A stretch of DNA of 64,000 nt from Streptomyces ochraceiscleroticus (GCF_000720485.1 NZ_JOAX01000016.1:1-64000), one strand, 5' to 3'. Positions 42,510-51,837 are shown, counted from the first letter of the stretch. Notes: a model not told the origin generated them from the letters alone. Program-made: numbers and translations.

Positions 42510-42657
42510 GGCGCCTTCCATCACGCCAGCGTACGACAGTGGTCCAGGCCAATATTCGGCGCGCGACGCGCGTCGAACCGCTGGCCGAATGGCGTCCCGT
42601 GCGGAGATAGTTGAGCCACGACTGCCGTGACGCTCATCCCGCACCCGACTGGGGGAC

Positions 42658-44052
42658 ATGAAGCCCATGACCAGATACGCGCCCCGCCGCACCGTGCTGG
42701 CCGCCGCCCTCGCCGTCGCCGCCGGCGCCGCGACCCCCTTGCCCGCGCACGCCGCGAGCCGCTCCGGGACCCCCGACCCCGACGACTCCACAGCCGACCA
42801 CCCCGCCGCCGCCTCGCTCGTGGACTACCGCGGCTGGACCTCCGTGGGCGACTGGCTCGCGGGCTCGGGGCACGGCACCCGCATCGACCCCGCCGCCCGC
42901 CCCGGCGTGCAGATCGCGGTCCCGATCGGCACCATCGACTACCGCGACCCGCACACCAAGAAGACCTCCACCTGGGAGTACGCGACCTGGACCTCGCCGG
43001 TCCACAAGCCGAAGGTCCCCGCCACGGAGATCATCGCGTCCTGGAACGCGCACACCCCGGCCGGCACCTGGATCGCCATCGAGCTGCGCGGCATGTACTC
43101 GGACAAGACCCGTACTCCGTGGTACGTCATGGGCCGCTGGGCCGCGGGCGACCAGGACATCCGCCGTACGTCCGTGGACGACCAGACCGACGACAAGAGC
43201 ACGGTCTACACCGACACGCTCTCCGTCGACAGCCCGGCGTCCGGCCTCCGCATCGCCTCGTACGAGCTCCGCCTCACCCTGTACCGCAAGCCCGGTACGG
43301 ACCTCTCTCCCACGGTGTGGCGTGTGGGCGCCATGGGCTCCGACATCCCCGACCGCTTCACGGTCCCGGCCTCCAAGCCGGGCATCGCCAGGGGCCGGGA
43401 ACTCGCGGTGCCGCGGTACTCCCAGGAGATCCACAAGGGCCAGTACCCCGAGTACGACAACGGGGGAGAGGCGTGGTGCAGCCCGACCTCCTCCCAGATG
43501 ATCATCGAGTCCTGGGGCCGCCGGCCCACCCCCGAGGACCTGGCCTGGGTCAACCCCGCCTACACCGACCCCCAGGTCTGCCACGCGGCCCGCTACACCT
43601 TCGACTACCAGTACGAAGGCTGCGGCAACTGGCCCTTCAATGCCGCCTACGCCGCGACGTACCACGACCTCCAGGGCGTCGTGACGCGCCTGAACTCCCT
43701 CACGGACGTCGAGAAGCTCATCCACGTCGGCATCCCCGTCATCACCTCCCAGTCCTTCATCGCCTCGGAACTGGACGGCGCGGGCTACGGCACGGCGGGC
43801 CACCTGATGACGGTCATCGGCTTCACCCAGTCCGGCGACATCATCGCCAACGACCCCAACTCCCCGACCAACGTCGCCGTCCGCCACGTCTACAACCGCC
43901 GCCAGTGGGAGAACATCTGGCTCCGCACCAAGCGCAAGGACGCCAGCGGTGCCGTGAAGTCGGGGACCGGCGGCGTGTGTTACCTCTACTTCCCGGCCAA
44001 GCCGACGCCGACCCAGCGCCGCGTGCTGAGCGAGCTGGGGATCTGCCCGTAG
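42658..44052 (+). CDS. Secreted C39-like cysteine peptidase
   Basis: This 464-residue protein starts at ATG 42658 behind GGGGGAC. MKPMTRYAPRRTVLAAALAVAAGAATPLPAHA is a signal peptide with a twin-arginine-like RR before the hydrophobic core. The middle region (about 55-235) is a beta-rich accessory domain. The C-terminal papain-like C39_2 domain has Cys274 in GGEAWCSPTSSQMIIE, His382 in GTAGHLMTVIGF and Asn398/Asp399 in IIANDPNSP, so all catalytic positions are present. Unlike bacteriocin-maturing C39 domains it is not fused to an ABC transporter. It may cleave extracellular peptides or cell-wall proteins. Confidence 0.88.
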   Translation: MKPMTRYAPRRTVLAAALAVAAGAATPLPAHAASRSGTPDPDDSTADHPAAASLVDYRGWTSVGDWLAGSGHGTRIDPAARPGVQIAVPIGTIDYRDPHTKKTSTWEYATWTSPVHKPKVPATEIIASWNAHTPAGTWIAIELRGMYSDKTRTPWYVMGRWAAGDQDIRRTSVDDQTDDKSTVYTDTLSVDSPASGLRIASYELRLTLYRKPGTDLSPTVWRVGAMGSDIPDRFTVPASKPGIARGRELAVPRYSQEIHKGQYPEYDNGGEAWCSPTSSQMIIESWGRRPTPEDLAWVNPAYTDPQVCHAARYTFDYQYEGCGNWPFNAAYAATYHDLQGVVTRLNSLTDVEKLIHVGIPVITSQSFIASELDGAGYGTAGHLMTVIGFTQSGDIIANDPNSPTNVAVRHVYNRRQWENIWLRTKRKDASGAVKSGTGGVCYLYFPAKPTPTQRRVLSELGICP

Positions 44053-44069
44053 CCGGTGACCCCGGCTCC

Positions 44070-44257
44070 AGCGGCAGGCAGTCCCCGAAGGTCGTCTCCA
44101 CCACCGGACGGCAGCGCTCCCGGCCGTCGGTGGTGAGGTGACCGCAGCGGTCGACCGTGATCCTGATCGACCGGTGCCCGAGCCATCGGGACACCTCCTG
44201 AACGGACACCCCGTTCGTCAGGGTCACGGTCGCCCCGAGCTGAATCACGACGAGCAA
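44070..44257 (-). pseudogene. Remnant of a tyrosine recombinase/integrase C-terminus
   Basis: On the minus strand this stretch reads TNGVSVQEVSRWLGHRSIRI then TVDRCGHLTTDGRERCR. It matches the end of actinobacterial phage or plasmid integrases, where WLGHRSI supplies the second catalytic HxxR and the nucleophile is the Tyr in a DxYGHL context. Here that Tyr is Cys. The upstream catalytic domain (first Arg, Lys, HxLR) is absent; there are only about 60 residues. It is therefore a decayed fragment, left between the C39 gene and the membrane-protein gene, showing past integration of a mobile element. Confidence 0.75.
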
Positions 44258-44275
44258 CCGGCCGCCGCACCCGCA

Positions 44276-44755
44276 TCACCGCGGGCGGGCGCCGTACACC
44301 TTCCTCGCCTGCTCGGGGCCGTACTGGGTCAGGGCCCAGATGACCAGCACGTCCAGGCCCACGATGATCGCCGACCAGACGCCGGAGTAGGGCGCGAAGA
44401 AGAAGTTCTTCACCACGCTCAGCAAGGCCACGACGATGCCGATGACGCGGGCGGAGTGCCGTGCGCTGAACAGGTTCACCGCGGCCACCACCGCCGCGAC
44501 GCCGAAACCGAGATGGAGCCACCCCCATCCGTGCGTGCCCCATGAGATGAGGTAGCTGTCCGGCGGAGACAACAAGTCCTCGTCGATGAGGACGGCCAGC
44601 CCGACGATGGCGTGGAAGAGGCCGATCAGGAGCAGCACGCAGGCGGCGAAGACAACGCTCCCTATGGCGAGGGAGGTGACTCGCGGATCCGAAGCCGGCG
44701 CATCTGCCGGTGGGGATTGCAGATGCCGCCGCTCGGTCGGGGAATCTTCAGCCAT
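44276..44755 (-). CDS. DUF7144-like four-helix membrane protein
   Basis: This 159-residue protein is read leftward from ATG 44755, eight bases behind GGGGG. About 28 polar N-terminal residues precede four membrane helices: SLAIGSVVFAACVLLLIGLF, GWGWLHLGFGVAAVVAAVNL, ARVIGIVVALLSVVKNFFF and SAIIVGLDVLVIWALTQYG. The WGWLHLxxG and ARVIGI patterns match a family of small actinobacterial membrane proteins (DUF7144) with no known role. Its end adjoins the integrase remnant. Confidence 0.8.
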   Translation of the reverse strand: MAEDSPTERRHLQSPPADAPASDPRVTSLAIGSVVFAACVLLLIGLFHAIVGLAVLIDEDLLSPPDSYLISWGTHGWGWLHLGFGVAAVVAAVNLFSARHSARVIGIVVALLSVVKNFFFAPYSGVWSAIIVGLDVLVIWALTQYGPEQARKVYGARPR

Positions 44756-44929
44756 GTCCGACACCCCCTGGATCGGGCAACAAGCATCCCACGGCGTGCG
44801 GCTTCCTCGTCACCCCTCGGGGTGGGTGTGCCAAGGCTGTCCGTTGGACCGTGGCGGTCGCCGGGTGCAGGCTGACCGCAGCGACCGGCACCGACGCCAC
44901 GCCGCCGGTCTTCTCCGGGCACTCTCCTC

Positions 44930-45685
44930 ATGGAGCGTTTCATGCGCCGAAAGGGAACGGGCGCGGCAGAAAACACCGTGCGCGCGCCGCGGTCGATGCG
45001 TACGGGCACGGCCGTGGGGATATCCGTGGCCGTGCTGACGGTCACCAACCTGGCCAACAACCGATGGCTTCCGTCGTACGGAATGCTGACCGCTGTTGTG
45101 GTCAGCGCGCTGTTGCTGGCAGCGCACCGCCGGGCCGGAGGCACCTGGGCGGACGCGGGGCTGGACCCCGCAACGCTCGGGCGCGGTGTGCGTTGGGCAG
45201 CGGTGCTGATCGGGTCGGTCGGCGTGGGCTGTGCGGCGGCGGCGCTGCTGCCGGCGACCCGGGGCCTGTTTGCGGATGAGCGGTACAGCGGGCTGACGGG
45301 CGGCCAGGTGGCGCTGCGCGTCCTGGTGATGGTGCCGGTCGGCACGGTGCTGCTGGAGGAGGTCGCCTTTCGGGGCGTGCTGTACGGCCTGGTGCGCCGG
45401 GTTCGGGGTGCGGTGTGGGCGACAGCCGTGTCGAGCGTGCTGTTCGGGCTGTGGCATGTCCTGCCATCGCTGCCCCTGGCGAGCGTGAAGCCCGCGCTGA
45501 CGCCGCTGTTCGGCCGTTCCGCGCTCGGGGCGATGGCTGCCGTCGTGGGCGCGGTGCTGTTCACGGGGGCTGCGGGCGTACTGTTCTGCGAGCTGCGCCG
45601 CCGCAGCGGGAGCCTGCTGGCGCCCATGGGCCTGCATTGGGCGATCAACGCGTTCGGCTACCTGGTCGGCCATCTGCTGGGGTGA
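44930..45685 (+). CDS. CPBP-family intramembrane metalloprotease
   Basis: This 251-residue membrane protein has an ATG at 44930 (another at 44942). About seven membrane segments are seen. The CPBP/CAAX motifs are complete: LLEEVAFRGVLYG (Glu143, Glu144, Arg148), FGLWH (His176), and HWAIN near residue 240. Members process prenylated proteins or modify bacteriocin and stress responses by intramembrane proteolysis. It has no evident operon partner, with the next gene convergent 61 bases away. Confidence 0.88.
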   Translation: MERFMRRKGTGAAENTVRAPRSMRTGTAVGISVAVLTVTNLANNRWLPSYGMLTAVVVSALLLAAHRRAGGTWADAGLDPATLGRGVRWAAVLIGSVGVGCAAAALLPATRGLFADERYSGLTGGQVALRVLVMVPVGTVLLEEVAFRGVLYGLVRRVRGAVWATAVSSVLFGLWHVLPSLPLASVKPALTPLFGRSALGAMAAVVGAVLFTGAAGVLFCELRRRSGSLLAPMGLHWAINAFGYLVGHLLG

Positions 45686-45746
45686 CCGGGCCGTACGGCG
45701 GACGCGTAGCGCCTCGACATCGTACGGCAGCGTGCGCCCCGAGCGG

Positions 45747-47474
45747 TCACTCCTCCGCCGCGATGATGTCCTTGAGGCGGTCGAGGTCCTGGGCGGTGAC
45801 GTCCGGAGGCCGCATGACGGCGTTCCATGCGTCGACGTATTCGGTGATGTATGTGTGACCGTGGCCGCTCGGGACGTCGGTGGCGAACGGAAGGTCCGCG
45901 GTGACCTGCCAGAAGGTCACGAGCGGCAGCCACAGCATCTGCTTGAGCACGTCGTCGCCCGGCTGCTGGCCGAGCCAGTCCGGCTTGCTGAGGACCAGGT
46001 GCGGGCTCCACCAGACGATCGGGTCGGACGAGTGCATGAGGTAGAGAACGCGGCTGCCCTTCCAGGGCCGGTCCGCCGGCGGAATCGCCGCTGCCGGATC
46101 GCCGGCGAACCGTACGGTCCGCCCGTCCTTGTAGACGGGTTGGACCTCGGGACTGCCGGCGTCCCGGTGGTCGCTGAATTCCCGGAACAAGCTATTGAAG
46201 GCGGGCGGCCCGGCGAACAGCGTGCCCGCGGTGCGGTTGCGCAGGTCGTACTCCCCGCTGAAGGCGGTCTCGCCGCCGAACGACCCCAGGCTCTCGCCGG
46301 CGACGAACAGCCGGGGACGATCGCTCGGTGGCAGTTTCGACCAGTCGTCATAGACGGCGTCGAAAAGGGCACGGCCCGCCTCGCGGGCCTTCGTCTGGTC
46401 GACCAGGTAGGAAATCCACGACGGGAGGTAGGAGTACTGCATCGCTACGGTGGCCGAGTCGCCGCCACTGAGGTACTCGAACGTGTCCACCGAAGCGGGA
46501 TCGACCCAGCCGCTCCCGGTCGTCGTCACCACCAGCAGGTCCTTGCGCCGGAAGCCGCCCTGGCGGGTCAGGTCGTCAACTGCCTTCGCGGCCCGGGACT
46601 CCGCGCTGCCGGCCGACTCCAGTCCGGCGTAGGACCGGATCGGCGCCCTTGCCGGACGGCCGGTGAACTTCTCGATGTCGGCCGCCGAAGGGCCGGTGCC
46701 GGTGAAGTTGCGCCCTTGCAGTCCCAGTGAGTCCCACGGCACGAGTGAGCCGGGACCGCCCGAGCGCAGGGTCGTCGTGGGCCGGTGTGCCCCCTCCTCG
46801 GTCGTCGTGTCGCGCACCGAGAACGCGTCGTTGGCGAGGCCGACGAGGCCATTGAGCAGCAGGCCGGTGACGAGCGTCCAGACGAGGGCTGCAACCGCGG
46901 TCCAGCCGACGGCGGTCGCCGCGCGCGGCCCGATCCAGCGCTTGAGCAGGCGTACGAGCCGACGGAACAGCCGGCGGATGCCGCGCGCGGTCAGCACGAG
47001 GAGGCAGAAGACCAGCGCCGCGACGAGGGGCGAGACCACGGCGAGCGGGATGTTGTAGTGGGCCACGCCCATCAGCCGGCGGATCTCGTGCTGCCAGTAC
47101 TGCCCGAAGCCGAAGAAGACGCCGAACAGGATGACCGCGCTCAGGAGGAAGACGGTCCAGGACCTGCGTTGCGCAGGCCGCGGACCGCGATCGGCGAACG
47201 CACGCCATACCCACGCGGCGAGCACGCCGGCCCCGTAACCGAGGGCCGCGTTGATACCGCAGATCAGGCCCTGCAGGATGCCGCCGCGCGGGAGCAGCGA
47301 CGGGGTGAAGGAGAGGCACGCGAAGAGGAGCGCACCCCAGCACCCTGGAAGGGTGGCGGACAGCCACTGCCGGTGCTTCCGGCGCCTCGGTGCCGGCCGG
47401 GGGCCCTCGCCCGCTGCCGCGGCATCCGCGCCCGGCGACGGGCCGGCCGGCGGTTCCGATGCGTCCCCCACCAC
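45747..47474 (-). CDS. Membrane-embedded alpha/beta hydrolase (DUF2319-type)
   Basis: This protein of about 575 residues is read leftward; GTG 47474 follows GGAGGGAGCC, a better start than the TTG at 47513. The N-terminal third holds four to five membrane helices (GCWGALLFACLSFTPSLLP, FLLSAVILFGVFFGFG, PLVAALVFCLLVLTA and others). The outer C-terminal part is an alpha/beta-hydrolase-like domain: DLLVVTTTGSGWVDPASV, RLFVAGESLGSFGGE with nucleophile-type GxSxG, and WSPHLVL/GHGHTY late, which may supply His. Such proteins are widespread in actinobacteria without proven substrate; lipid or ester cleavage at the membrane is possible. It is directly followed by no gene in its direction. Confidence 0.8.
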   Translation of the reverse strand: MVGDASEPPAGPSPGADAAAAGEGPRPAPRRRKHRQWLSATLPGCWGALLFACLSFTPSLLPRGGILQGLICGINAALGYGAGVLAAWVWRAFADRGPRPAQRRSWTVFLLSAVILFGVFFGFGQYWQHEIRRLMGVAHYNIPLAVVSPLVAALVFCLLVLTARGIRRLFRRLVRLLKRWIGPRAATAVGWTAVAALVWTLVTGLLLNGLVGLANDAFSVRDTTTEEGAHRPTTTLRSGGPGSLVPWDSLGLQGRNFTGTGPSAADIEKFTGRPARAPIRSYAGLESAGSAESRAAKAVDDLTRQGGFRRKDLLVVTTTGSGWVDPASVDTFEYLSGGDSATVAMQYSYLPSWISYLVDQTKAREAGRALFDAVYDDWSKLPPSDRPRLFVAGESLGSFGGETAFSGEYDLRNRTAGTLFAGPPAFNSLFREFSDHRDAGSPEVQPVYKDGRTVRFAGDPAAAIPPADRPWKGSRVLYLMHSSDPIVWWSPHLVLSKPDWLGQQPGDDVLKQMLWLPLVTFWQVTADLPFATDVPSGHGHTYITEYVDAWNAVMRPPDVTAQDLDRLKDIIAAEE

Positions 47475-47534
47475 GGCTCCCTCCGTCCGGAAGGCATCAC
47501 CAGGACAGCACAACGACCAGTGCCACCACTGAAG

Positions 47535-47954
47535 TCAGTGCAGGATCCTGTTCTTCGCCCGCTGGAACTCGTCGTCCGAGATGTCTCCGCGCTCCTTGAT
47601 CCGGGACAGCTTCGCCAGCTCGTCGGCCTGACTGGTGCGGGACGGGCCCGTCGCCGCGGTCCGGCGAACGTATTCGTCGAACGCCTCCTGCTGGGACTGT
47701 GCCCTGTCCACTTCGCGTCGTCCCATGCCGCGGCCCCGGGCGAGGACGTAGATGAGGACACCGACGAGAGGCAGCACGAGCACGAAGATGATCCAGCCCG
47801 CCTTGGCCCATCCGTTCAGCCGGTCGTCGCGGAAGACGTCACCGATGACGTGGAAGAGCAGGAAGAACCACATCACCCACATGAACAGCCAGAACGTGGT
47901 CCAGAAAACGCCGAGCAGCGGATAGTCGTACGCGAGGGTGACGGAACCGCTCAT
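47535..47954 (-). CDS. Membrane protein with PLDc_N and SHOCT domains
   Basis: This 139-residue protein is read leftward from ATG 47954 behind GGAGAAGACC. Two membrane helices occupy about 13-40 (GVFWTTFWLFMWVMWFFLLF) and 50-70 (AGWIIFVLVLPLVGVLIYVL), the PLDc_N pattern. After a polar linker, residues 110-139 (ADELAKLSRIKERGDISDDEFQRAKNRIL) form the SHOCT oligomerisation motif. Such small proteins often modulate membrane enzymes or stress responses. It is 60 bases upstream of the hydrolase gene and likely in the same operon. Confidence 0.9.
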   Translation of the reverse strand: MSGSVTLAYDYPLLGVFWTTFWLFMWVMWFFLLFHVIGDVFRDDRLNGWAKAGWIIFVLVLPLVGVLIYVLARGRGMGRREVDRAQSQQEAFDEYVRRTAATGPSRTSQADELAKLSRIKERGDISDDEFQRAKNRILH

Positions 47955-48249
47955 GGTCTTCTCCTCCCTCTCGCCGTCTCGCCGGAACGGTGTGGCCGGG
48001 CGGGTCGGCGGCGGCGCCTCGAGCGGGACATGCAGTGCGGAAGAGCGTGCGTGGGCTCGTTCCGATGGCAGCGGCCGACGTAAGGATCTTCACGGCCGCG
48101 GCCCTGGGTCCGTCTGTTGTTGACAGTAGGGCGACCGCGCGGAGGGGGCCATAGCCGGGCGGGCAAAAAGGCAGCGGCGTTCACATCTTCGGAAAGGTGT
48201 CGCGCAGCGGGCTCCGTGCCAAGCTGGGCGGAGCAGGTGGGAGGCGCTG

Positions 48250-49608
48250 ATGAGTGCTTGGCACCGACTCGCACGGCACGGGTTCACTGCCCGGTCGCCA
48301 CAGGGGGAGCGCTGGCTGGCACGCGTGTCGCTGCTGACGGCAGCGGCGGCCGTGACTGTGCTGCTCCTGTTCGCGGGACTGAGGGCAGTTGCTCTGGTCG
48401 GAGTGGGGGCCAGCGGACTGGTGGTGATGGTCGCCGCTGTGTGGTGGGCGCTCACGCACCACGGTGCTCCGCGCATTCTCGCCCTGGTACTGGCCGTTGC
48501 CGCGCCGGTCCTGGTGCTGATGCAGTACGTGCGGAACCACGTGACGTGGATCGCCGCGCTGTCCGTCGTCCTGTGGTTGTTTGCCGTCGTCGCCGGCCGG
48601 GCCGCTCTGGTGCGCGTCGACCGACCGGCCGCGATGCCGGAGTTCCCGGCCTTTCCGCCACGACAGCCTTTCGTGATCATGAATCCGCATTCCGGTGGCG
48701 GGAAGGTCGGGCGTTGTGGACTGCGGGAGAAGGCGGAGGCGCTGGGAGCGGACGTTGCGCTGCTGGAAGGACCGGGCACGGTCGACGTGGCCGGACTGGC
48801 GAGGGCGGCGGTCGCCAAGGGCGCTGATCTGCTGGGCGTGGCCGGTGGGGACGGCACCCAGGCCGTCGTCGCCGACGTGGCCTCCGCGCACGGCATACCG
48901 CTGCTCGTCATCCCGGCGGGAACCCGCAACCACTTCGCCCTCGACCTGGGCCTGGACCGCGACGATCCCTCGAAGGCCCTCGACGCGCTGCGGGACGGCG
49001 TGGAACTCCACGTCGACCTCGGCCGGGCGGGCGGCCGGCCCTTCGTGAACAACGTGTCGTTCGGCGCCTACGCCGCAGTGGTGCAGAGCCCGGCCTACCG
49101 GGACGGCAAGACCCGCACCATCGCGGACATGCTGCCGGACTTCCTGGCCGGACACAGTGGCGCACACCTGACGGTCCGGGCTGCCGGCGTCGCCATGGCG
49201 GGTCCCCAGGCCGTGCTCATCAGCAACAACCCGTACGGCATGGGGGACGCCACGGGCCTGGGCCGTCGGCCGTACTTGAACGGCGGCACACTCGGCGTGA
49301 TCGGTGTGAAGGTCGCCAGTGCGGCACAGGCAGCCGCACTGCTGCGAGGACAGCGTTCGGCCGGACTGACCCGGTTCACGGCGAAGACCGTGACGGTCGA
49401 TGCCGACCACCCGCGCATACCGGTGGGCATCGACGGCGAGGCACTGACGCTGCCCGTTCCCCTCACCTGCGAGGTGCGCCCCTTGGCGCTCCGTGTGATC
49501 GTGCCCCGTGCGCGCCCCGGTGTGCCCAAGCCCCGTCCGCCGTTGGACTGGCAGCGGGTCTGCCGGCTCGCTTTCCGGCGGACCCGGCAGACCCGCGGTG
49601 CGACGTAG
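48250..49608 (+). CDS. Membrane-anchored diacylglycerol-kinase-like lipid kinase
   Basis: This 452-residue protein starts at ATG 48250 behind GGGAGGCGCTG. Residues about 25-118 hold three or four membrane helices (LTAAAAVTVLLLFAGLRAVALV and onwards). The DAGK catalytic domain runs from about 138 to 430: FVIMNPHSGGGKVGRCGL (start motif), LLGVAGGDGTQAVVADV (GGDGT nucleotide motif), IPAGTRNHFALDLGLD, and late IPVGIDGEALTLPVPL. It would phosphorylate diacylglycerol or a related lipid. The fused membrane anchor is unusual for plain DgkB. It is convergent with the subtilisin gene (72 bases apart). Confidence 0.9.
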   Translation: MSAWHRLARHGFTARSPQGERWLARVSLLTAAAAVTVLLLFAGLRAVALVGVGASGLVVMVAAVWWALTHHGAPRILALVLAVAAPVLVLMQYVRNHVTWIAALSVVLWLFAVVAGRAALVRVDRPAAMPEFPAFPPRQPFVIMNPHSGGGKVGRCGLREKAEALGADVALLEGPGTVDVAGLARAAVAKGADLLGVAGGDGTQAVVADVASAHGIPLLVIPAGTRNHFALDLGLDRDDPSKALDALRDGVELHVDLGRAGGRPFVNNVSFGAYAAVVQSPAYRDGKTRTIADMLPDFLAGHSGAHLTVRAAGVAMAGPQAVLISNNPYGMGDATGLGRRPYLNGGTLGVIGVKVASAAQAAALLRGQRSAGLTRFTAKTVTVDADHPRIPVGIDGEALTLPVPLTCEVRPLALRVIVPRARPGVPKPRPPLDWQRVCRLAFRRTRQTRGAT

Positions 49609-49680
49609 CGGCGGCGACGAGAGGCCGACGGGCGGGGCAGTTGCCTTCCGCCGGCGACCAGGGTTCCGCCGTCCACCGCG

Positions 49681-50646
49681 CTACTTCCCCTGCGCGACCG
49701 CTGCCTGCGCGTCCACGATGCCGAGCCCCAGTTTGGTCAGGTGATCGGGGTTGCGGGCGGTCTCCTTGAGATCGGCGATGATCTGGTCGGGAGTACGGTC
49801 CTGCTGGTGCAGGAGGGCCGCCACGCCGGAGACGTAGGGCGTGGCCATGGACGTGCCGTCCAACTCGCCGTACCCGGAGGTGTTTTCGCGCGTCAGCGGC
49901 GTGGTGTACGTGGGCAGAGTGGACAGGATGTCCACGCCGGGAGCGGTGACGGCTCCCTGCGCGCCGAAGTTGGAGAAGCTCGCGGGCTTGCCGTGCTGAT
50001 CGCTGGCGCCGACGACGAGCACGGGGGTTGCCAGCCGGTACGGCTGTGTCTCGGCTCCCTCGTTGCCCGCCGCAGCCACCACCACCGCCCCTTCGTCGTG
50101 GGCGGTGGTGATGGCCCCGTTGAGGGTTCCGCCGCGCAGCAGCTTCGCCATGAGTCCGGTTTCGCCGAGCGAGAGGTTGATGACATCGGCGCCGTGCTCC
50201 GCCGCCCACACGACACCGCGGGTGATGTCCTCCTTGGTCCCGGATCCGGCCGTCGTCAGGACCCGCACCGGCATGATCTTGGCGCCGGGTGCCCCGCCTG
50301 CGATGCCCACGCCGTTGTCGGTGGCCGCGGCCGCTATGCCGGCGACGTGGGTACCGTGACCGTTGTGGTCCATCGGGTCGCTGTCACCGTCGACGATGTC
50401 GGTGCCACGCACCAGTCGGCTCTCGAGGTCCGGGTGGCCGAGGTCGACACCGGTGTCCACCACGGCGATCACGGTGTCGTCCCCGCGCGCGCTCTGCCAC
50501 GCCTCCGGCAGCTTCAGCGCGCCCAGTGCCCACTGCTGCCCGCGCTTGGGGTCCGGCTCGTGGTCGTCACCGCAGCCCGCGACCAGGACGGAGGCGACAG
50601 CCACGCAGGCCAGTACGGCGGTGGGACGGGACAACGACCCGCTCAT
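49681..50646 (-). CDS. Lipoprotein subtilisin-like serine protease (S8)
   Basis: This 321-residue protein is read leftward from ATG 50646 with GGAGGT four bases before. The N-terminus has hydrophobic VLACVAVASVLVAGC, a lipobox with Cys25, so the protease is a cell-surface lipoprotein. The catalytic triad is complete: Asp64 in VIAVVDTGVDLGHPD, His97 in HNGHGTHVAGI, Ser266 in DGTSMATP, with oxyanion Asn195 in AAAGNEG. There is no clear propeptide between lipobox and catalytic domain and no C-terminal membrane anchor, unlike mycosins of type VII secretion. It may cleave surface proteins or participate in signalling. Confidence 0.93.
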   Translation of the reverse strand: MSGSLSRPTAVLACVAVASVLVAGCGDDHEPDPKRGQQWALGALKLPEAWQSARGDDTVIAVVDTGVDLGHPDLESRLVRGTDIVDGDSDPMDHNGHGTHVAGIAAAATDNGVGIAGGAPGAKIMPVRVLTTAGSGTKEDITRGVVWAAEHGADVINLSLGETGLMAKLLRGGTLNGAITTAHDEGAVVVAAAGNEGAETQPYRLATPVLVVGASDQHGKPASFSNFGAQGAVTAPGVDILSTLPTYTTPLTRENTSGYGELDGTSMATPYVSGVAALLHQQDRTPDQIIADLKETARNPDHLTKLGLGIVDAQAAVAQGK

Positions 50647-50733
50647 GGGCACCTCCGACACGTGCGGGCTCCGGCCCGTGACGCCAGGGCCCTGCGAAAG
50701 CAGGGACCCCGTCAGTACCTGCGAGGTCTCCGG

Positions 50734-51837
50734 TCACACGCCGTGGAGAGTGGCGATGAGTTCGTCTTCGCGCTCCTTGGTGAGCGAGGTGTGCAGCACC
50801 GTGGGGTGGAAGGGGCGCAGCGCTTCCCGCACCCGGTCGGGAGTGGAGCGCCGTACGAGCGCGAAGACCGCGGCACGCCCCGGCTCCAGGGCGCCTGCCG
50901 TCTCCTTGATGAACGCGTCGTTGAGGCCGATGTCCCTGAGCTTGCCGGCGGCGGCGCCGGTCGCGGCACCCGCCGCGGCGCCGAAGACCGGCATCAGGAA
51001 GAGCATGCCGAACAGCGTCCCCCACAGGGCGCCCTTGGCCGCTCCGGTGCCGGTGGTGTTGTGAGCCTGCTGCACGTGCACCCTGCCGTCCTGGCTCCGC
51101 CAGGCCAGCGCGGCATCCTCCAGGTCGAGCAGTTCCTCACGGGAGAGCTGGCCGCTGAGCCGCATGACGGCTTCGGCCTGCTCCCTGTCGGAAAAACCGA
51201 GCACCACGAGTTCGGTCATGGGTTCCTCCTGGGCATCGGGCCGGTCGCCGGCCCTGCGTGACGTACCTGTCGCTTCGTTGCGCGGTTCGCCGGAGGCTTC
51301 TTCGGTGGCTCCTCCTGCTGTCCCTGCTGTTTCCGGTGTCTCTTCGTCGAATCGTGCGGCTGCTGCGAGCAGCTCTGTGGCTATGGGAGCGAGCGCCTCT
51401 TCGGTGAGGAAGCCCTCTGCCAGGGGCACGCCTCCCTGCTCACGGACCGCGCTCCTCAGCTTCCTCGCCCACCGGTGTTCGAGCAAGAGAAAACCTACTG
51501 TGGTACCTGGCTCCAAGGCGTCTGCGAGCTGCCGGATGTCGTCGGCAGCGAGGCCGAAGGCACGTCCCGGTGCCAGGGAGGGGAACACCTCTTCCGCTCC
51601 CCGCATGCTGCCCGGGCGCAGACCGAGCAGCGCGCTGACCGTGTCGCCCATGCCTTCTGCCTGGTAGCCGACGGCGGCGAGGTCACCGTCGACTTGCTTC
51701 TGTACGGCCAACAGGTCCAGGACGAGTATCTGGCCCGTGGCGGACAGTTCGTCCAGCTCCTCGACGATGCGTCCCTCGAACGTCGCGTACGGTCCGAAGA
51801 CGACCGCCAAGAGCTGTATGGGCCCGGTCTCGGTCAT
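50734..51837 (-). CDS. DUF6325-DUF1269 two-domain protein
   Basis: This 367-residue frame is read leftward from ATG 51837 behind GGAGGCGGCACG. Residues 1-160 resemble DUF6325 (IQLLAVVFGPYATFEGRIVEEL; DALEPGTTVGFLLLEHRWARKL). A polar linker (about 165-205) leads to DUF1269 (207-367): MTELVVLGFSDREQAEAVM, a Gly/Ala-rich membrane-insertion-like stretch GALWGTLFGMLFLMPVFGAAAG, then DAFIKETAGALEPGRAAVFALVR. The two halves are usually separate genes. An internal ATG at 51219 has AGGAGGAACCC before it, so the C-terminal part could also be made alone. Function is unknown; both families relate to membrane or stress proteins. Confidence 0.82.
   Translation of the reverse strand: MTETGPIQLLAVVFGPYATFEGRIVEELDELSATGQILVLDLLAVQKQVDGDLAAVGYQAEGMGDTVSALLGLRPGSMRGAEEVFPSLAPGRAFGLAADDIRQLADALEPGTTVGFLLLEHRWARKLRSAVREQGGVPLAEGFLTEEALAPIATELLAAAARFDEETPETAGTAGGATEEASGEPRNEATGTSRRAGDRPDAQEEPMTELVVLGFSDREQAEAVMRLSGQLSREELLDLEDAALAWRSQDGRVHVQQAHNTTGTGAAKGALWGTLFGMLFLMPVFGAAAGAATGAAAGKLRDIGLNDAFIKETAGALEPGRAAVFALVRRSTPDRVREALRPFHPTVLHTSLTKEREDELIATLHGV

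Noticed and set aside
49681..50646. MycP mycosin of type VII secretion
   Set aside because: It has a lipobox instead of a Sec signal with mycosin propeptide and lacks the C-terminal membrane helix. No T7SS core genes adjoin it.
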